Of a DNA stretch of 64,000 nucleotides, positions 59,111-64,000 are shown one piece after another. The position numbers and the translations under genes were made by a program. The stretch is from Colius striatus (Eukaryota; Chordata; Aves; Coliiformes; Coliidae), in assembly GCF_028858725.1 (NCBI RefSeq), contig NC_084759.1:93020362-93084361 (forward strand), read 5' to 3'. Numbering within the stretch: position 1 is the stretch's first letter; each line of letters opens with the position of its first letter. The notes under the pieces were generated by a model. That model saw nothing but the letters and a program-made list of their open reading frames with translations. It made no database searches and was not told the DNA's origin.

Positions 59111-62100
59111 CCTAGCGGGGAAGCAAAGCAGACCAGAACGCATCAAAGTCGAGCTTTGGAAAGGAGTATTTACACCTAAAAGCACTTTGAAGCTCCCTGC
59201 ACTGTATAGTGCTCTGATTTTAAGCTGTCTAAGGAAAAAAAAAAAAAAAGAGGGGGAAAAAAAAAAAAGGAGGCAATTTGCAAAGTCGGCATTCTAGCTA
59301 TGGGCCCTGACCTGTGTGAACCCAGCAATCATTGGACCACCCGACTCCTGAAGTTTGTTTGTGGCACATCAGTCCGGATGGAGAGTAAGTGTGTGGACAC
59401 TCAGGACTGAACAAAGCCCACAGAGTGAAGCAGAACGATGCCTGTGCCAGTTTGATGAGGCAAGTAACAAGACCCGGCTTGCAGGACCAGACAGTGATTA
59501 CGTAGAGCAAGGACAGTGCATGTTATAGTTGTTCCCAACAACAAAACTTCCTGATGACAAAAACAACAAAGAAAAAAAACATCCCATGCATCCTTTGTGC
59601 TTTGGCAGGTCGTACAAAAAGCATTGTTTTGTTCCATTGTTTTCCTCAAAAAGAGGCTCAAATGATTCGCTTTTTCGTGAACCACTGGAAAAAGAAAAAA
59701 AAATAGAACGTCTTCCTTAGAGTTACTTAAAAGAATTTTGCAGGAAGTACAAGATATATTTGTGGCACACACATGTGCCAGTCCAGAACACCAGCATAAT
59801 TGCTTACTGAAGTACCTTTCCTGTTATGTCAATTAAGGAGAATTTTTGTTTATGACTAGACCCATCACACTGTTGCAGGTTTTCTGGGAAAGAGTAATTA
59901 AACTTGACTCTTATTAACACCTGTAGCTTGTTCCAGTTTTGGTTTAATCACCAACATTTCTCGTTCACAGCCTAGAAGCCATTGCCATAAATATATATAT
60001 AAAAGAAAGGAATGCATCGATGATCCCAGTAGGAGATTCCTTATGTGACAGACAAATCAACACACAGTGCGTAGCATGTCCGGATAATAAACAGGAAAAA
60101 ACCTTCAAGTGATCTGAAAAAGAACAACGGGAGGAAATGAGGGGAGGGGGGGAGGGGAGGGGTAGGACTGGGGAGCATACATGCAACTGCTCTTTAGGCA
60201 AACTCAAAATCAAGTGCTACTGTCAGTGCACAGTAAAACATACCTCTAACAGGAAACCCTTTAGGAAAATGCCTACTGCTTGGTGAGAAAGCTCCATTCT
60301 CCATACTGAGCCTCACCCTGGATAAGCCATTGATATAAAACGTGTGCTAAAATGTGTCCTGAAATATGTATCCTTCTTCCTTTTAAGCATACTTCCCCTC
60401 AGCCATTACTTCCAGGCACAAACCTTAAGTGTCATTTTCCCTGCTAAAAATTGCTAGACCAGGAGAGAGTTGGCTTCTCTGATTCAATGCTGGGGATGTG
60501 TCCCTATTCTGTCCCATCCCCCTGCTCATCCTAGCTGGATGCTTGCTCCTGGGAGCAGCTCCCTAGGGCTACTGGCTCCTCCTTCTCTGGAAGCCACGAG
60601 GACAGAGACTGACAAGTCTCTACCTTCCCTCCTTGGTGCTCCAGTTGGTGGGCTTTTGCTGATGGGGCAGGGATAAGGCTCATTGGCGCAGAGTGAAGAG
60701 CAGACTTATCAGAATCAGAGGTGGCCCAATGCAAGAGGCACGCTGACACTCAGGACACCACATTCACTGTGGTTCTACAATGCCAAAGTAACTGGCAGCT
60801 GCACAAGCAGTCTGCATATGTGTATTAAGTCTGACACATTTGGGGTACACTGGGTATGATGTGGACAGCAGCTCTGCCCCACATGTACTGTGGCTCTAAT
60901 ACTTCTTTCATATGACAGACTTCATATGCACATACTCTGTATTGTTCATCTGTAGCATCAGCTGGGTCCACAGTTTCAACCTGCACAAAGACTTGGTAAG
61001 AGTTCTTATCCCTGCCTCTGCTCTGCCCTGAGATGCAGTGCTCCCTGTCTGGGAGCTGTGAAAGGAGAAAACCTGGACACTGCAGCCTTCCACATTTCCA
61101 GACCTGATTGAGTACATCTAGTACCACAGATGTTCAAAAATGCTGTGGCAAAAGAGTTCTCCCTACAAGACACTAGTTAGGAAAGGAGTTGCCAGGCATA
61201 ATGTCTTCCCATGGTTATGCCAAATAAAGGACGGCTGAAAAATTTGCCATTTCAGGCTCAACCTGAGAAATAAAGCTTTGCTGCAGCCCTAGCCAATGTC
61301 TGCTATGCTCCAGATTGTATTTGAACTCACAACCAAAGCTGTTTCACACTGCCTCTCTACTGTCCCCATGGATAAAGTTGATCTCTGCATGTGAGGTCAG
61401 CATGGCAGAGCTGTTAGTTTTGGAGTCTATCATAGATGAAAGAGGCTGTATCAGAGCTCCTCTGTCATCTTTTGCATTCTCCCTTAATCTGTATGTGACA
61501 AAGTTACTCAGCTTTACAGTGATTTCCTAACATGGATCTCATCCAATTTCTGGTGCTTTTTTTGGTGGTAGGGTATTTTTTGTGTTGATTTGTTTCCTAT
61601 GTTTTTTTCTCTTACATCAGTTTTTCCTGTGTGATCCTGAATTCCTCTAGTGCTCTTTTCCTCTCCAGGGAAACTCATCTTAGTTTCCTTTCCCTGCAGA
61701 AACACTTCCCTTCTTCTCTGACACACTGATATGGGAAGAGAGGTGCTGTCAAGCTGCCTCAGAGCAGCACTGCCTCTGACCCCCTCCCTTACCATTAGCA
61801 GCAGACAGCAGCAGTCATCTGAGGAAAAAAAACAAACCAATGAAATCAACAGTGAAGCAAAATCAGGATTCAGAGGAGGATTCTCCACTGCCCTCCACTT
61901 CCTCACTGCTTTCTGTGAAGTGACCAATACAAAATCCTACAATAAATGATTTGTGGTTCTCTGTATGTATAAAACTTGTATTAAAATGCATTACTGCTTC
62001 CCATCTTGTACCACATATAGGCAATGTAGATACTCCATGCCCTGACAGACATCCCCCAGCACCTCTGCTGAAAGATTTTGGCTTGTCTGGTTTTCTACCC

Positions 62101-64000
62101 CTTCCCACTAAGTCAGAAAGTATGTCTACCACAGTTAGGATAGTAAATAATAGTAGCAGTATACATTTTTTAAATTAAAACATCATCTACTGTGCTTTAC
62201 CTAACAAATTTTATTCCAACAGGGTACTTTTTACTAATGAAAAAAAAGAAGGAAAACAAACCCAGAACTCTAACTGTAGCTACTACTAAAAGTGCAGTAC
62301 AGTTAAGGAAACAGTTCATGAAGAAAATTTAATCATCTCAGATTTGTCTAGCACACTAATGTCCTATGAATTACCTCTTTTTCTAACCAGCCCTTTGGAA
62401 CAGCCAAAGGAGACTCCCCATCAGAGCACACACTGGTAAGGAAGTTTAGCGCAGACAAAGTCAATAAAATGTAGAGCTACATACCAAACCACCAACCACG
62501 AATACCTTGATATTAAGGTGAATCCAGCAGCCAGGGATATAACAAGCACATTAATACTGCTTCCAGAGACCGTATTATCAAGACATTGAAGCCAGCTTGC
62601 ATGCATGCAAAAATGTTCCCTTTGCACAAAGCCAGATTTGCTTGTGCAAGATCTCTTTTGGCAGACACAACTGATTAAAACTGTGCAGGAGCATGACTTG
62701 TTTGAATGGCCTCAGTTGTTTGCTTTTTTTCAAATCAGATATGCTTTGCCACTTGAGCAAATCCTCACTCATGCTTCACTACAGTTCTGATATAGGGGCA
62801 AAACTTGAACTGTTTTTTCAACCAGCATAAACCATTAGGAGGCTTGACATTAAAAAAAAAAAAGCACAAAAAAAGCACATAATCTTTAGATCTTTCCTAG
62901 GTCCGATGTGGTTCAGTAGTTTATAAAAGTCCCTTCTAAATTCTCAGTGTTCTGTCTAGCATGAACACCCTCCTCCCTTTGAGCTATGCACCAGGTTATG
63001 CCGAGCAATTGTCAACCAGCAAAATCCTCCTCCATAGATGAGTTATAGACTACAAAAGTAGAGATCAGAGGTAGAGAAAGGGAAGCAGTGTTTGCAAAAG
63101 GGTGCTTCACCTCCACCATCAGCTGCAAGACGTGGTCATAGAGCTGGACACCGCTATGTTGGATTTCACAAAAGAGTCTTTCAGCACTAGGACTGATCAG
63201 CGTTGAGAGTGGCCATAGACAGGCTGGTGGCCACTCATATAGTGAAAGATGCTGCCTTTAAAAACTAAATTAGCACCTTTTTAAATTTTCTTTCAAAAAA
63301 AGGACTGAGCCATGAGACTTGGAAATAACCCCTCAAGTAAAAATCTGGCTATGGAAGATGAATTAAAGTTGGAGAAATCACATGGTGCACTGCATCTGAG
63401 GGGCATTTATACAGCAAGCTTGTTCTTTCCAAGGGCAGGATGTAAGGCTTTGCAGTAACTGTTGATTTATGTAGATGAGTCTTTGAAACTACACTGATGC
63501 AAGCAAATATTAAAATAATCAAGCAGGTAGAAAGAAGGTGAAAGACAACTCAAAGCTTATTGAGATCAACGAAGAAGCTCCCAATGATGTCACAGGACTC
63601 CGGATCATGCCTCCAAATGGAGAAAAAATACATGCCACTGAACAGTTAACAAAATGAAAGTGAGCCATCCAGCCTTCCAAAAACATGCCCTCCAGCCTCT
63701 GCCCTTGGCTCTGTGTATGAACAGAGGACTTGACCATGCAGAACCTTCAGCCTCGAATCTTCACGTACACTGAGGTCATCTTTCAAAAAAAACCTAAGTA
63801 AATTGATCAGTTTCTGAATCTTTTTTGTGTTTACTAATATGGTTTATACAGTGCTGTTGGAAAAGAAAGGTTCCACCGAAACCTGTTCTGCTCTTTTCTT
63901 TGTATAAATGACTTTTTTTCAGCAGTGCAACATTCAATACTTTTGAATGTCTTCCTTGCTGGGGTATTGTTGCCTCAAACTCTTTTTTACAGTTAAGCAT
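59111..64000. other. Upstream of KCNJ15, no further gene seen
   Basis: Contains A-rich blocks split by a G run (59233-59272), a G-quadruplex motif (60141-60162) and a TA tract near 59989. The remaining sequence up to the window end shows no recognised exon or repeat. Upstream 5' UTR exons of KCNJ15, which exist in mammals, could be here but cannot be recognised by sequence alone. Confidence 0.55.
60141..60162 (+). other. G-quadruplex motif
   Basis: Runs of 4, 7, 4 and 4 G bases separated by single A bases on the + strand, with a further GGGG at 60170. It lies about 1.2 kb upstream of the candidate KCNJ15 5' exon, on the template strand of that gene. Confidence 0.75.

Overview
The window is vertebrate nuclear DNA, most likely from a bird. 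Intron-containing genes, GT-AG splice sites, low gene density and AT-rich introns show a vertebrate. Several CR1-type LINE copies (5'-truncated, ending in short ATTCTATGATT/ATTCTGTGA-type repeats) and protein variants I associate with avian orthologues point to a sauropsid. No bacterial or viral gene organisation is present, and no tRNA, rRNA or CRISPR array was recognised.

Two genes are present in convergent orientation. ERG (ETS-family transcription factor) occupies roughly the first 21 kb on the + strand. Eight coding exons are placed (2965-3116, 6008-6211, 7159-7239, 9349-9420, 14191-14259, 14569-14625, 16345-16392, 19222-19742). Together they encode the last ~400 residues without a break: the PNT/SAM domain, the alternative central region and the ETS DNA-binding domain, up to the natural stop. 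The N-terminal exons lie upstream of base 1. A 3' UTR follows, with AATAAA at 21157 as a good end and possible shorter or longer alternatives. KCNJ15 (inward-rectifier K+ channel Kir4.2) lies on the - strand. Its whole coding sequence is in one exon (57385-58515), with a splice acceptor just upstream of the ATG and a candidate 5' UTR exon donor at about 58865. The ERG-KCNJ15 neighbourhood matches the order known from human chromosome 21.

Between the genes (about 21.2-56.4 kb) there is no supported protein-coding gene. This stretch holds four clear CR1 copies, a CpG-rich orphan island at 32.8-33.25 kb, and two unusual pentanucleotide arrays. One is a pure AAAAG array of 35 perfect units at 42.94 kb. 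The other is a 740-bp array at 54.44-55.18 kb whose unit changes stepwise from CCTTT to CCCTT to CCCCT to CCTCT. Because of these arrays, the longest open frames in the intergenic part are artefacts.

The most interesting signals are the stepwise pentanucleotide array, the hairpin-forming inverted repeats inside the ERG introns (two sit between the known cassette exons), the run of six consecutive symmetric phase-1 ERG exons, the orphan CpG island, and a heavily decayed CR1/L3-like LINE in a large ERG intron. I found no convincing new gene system. Most of the non-genic sequence looks like ordinary intron or intergenic DNA.
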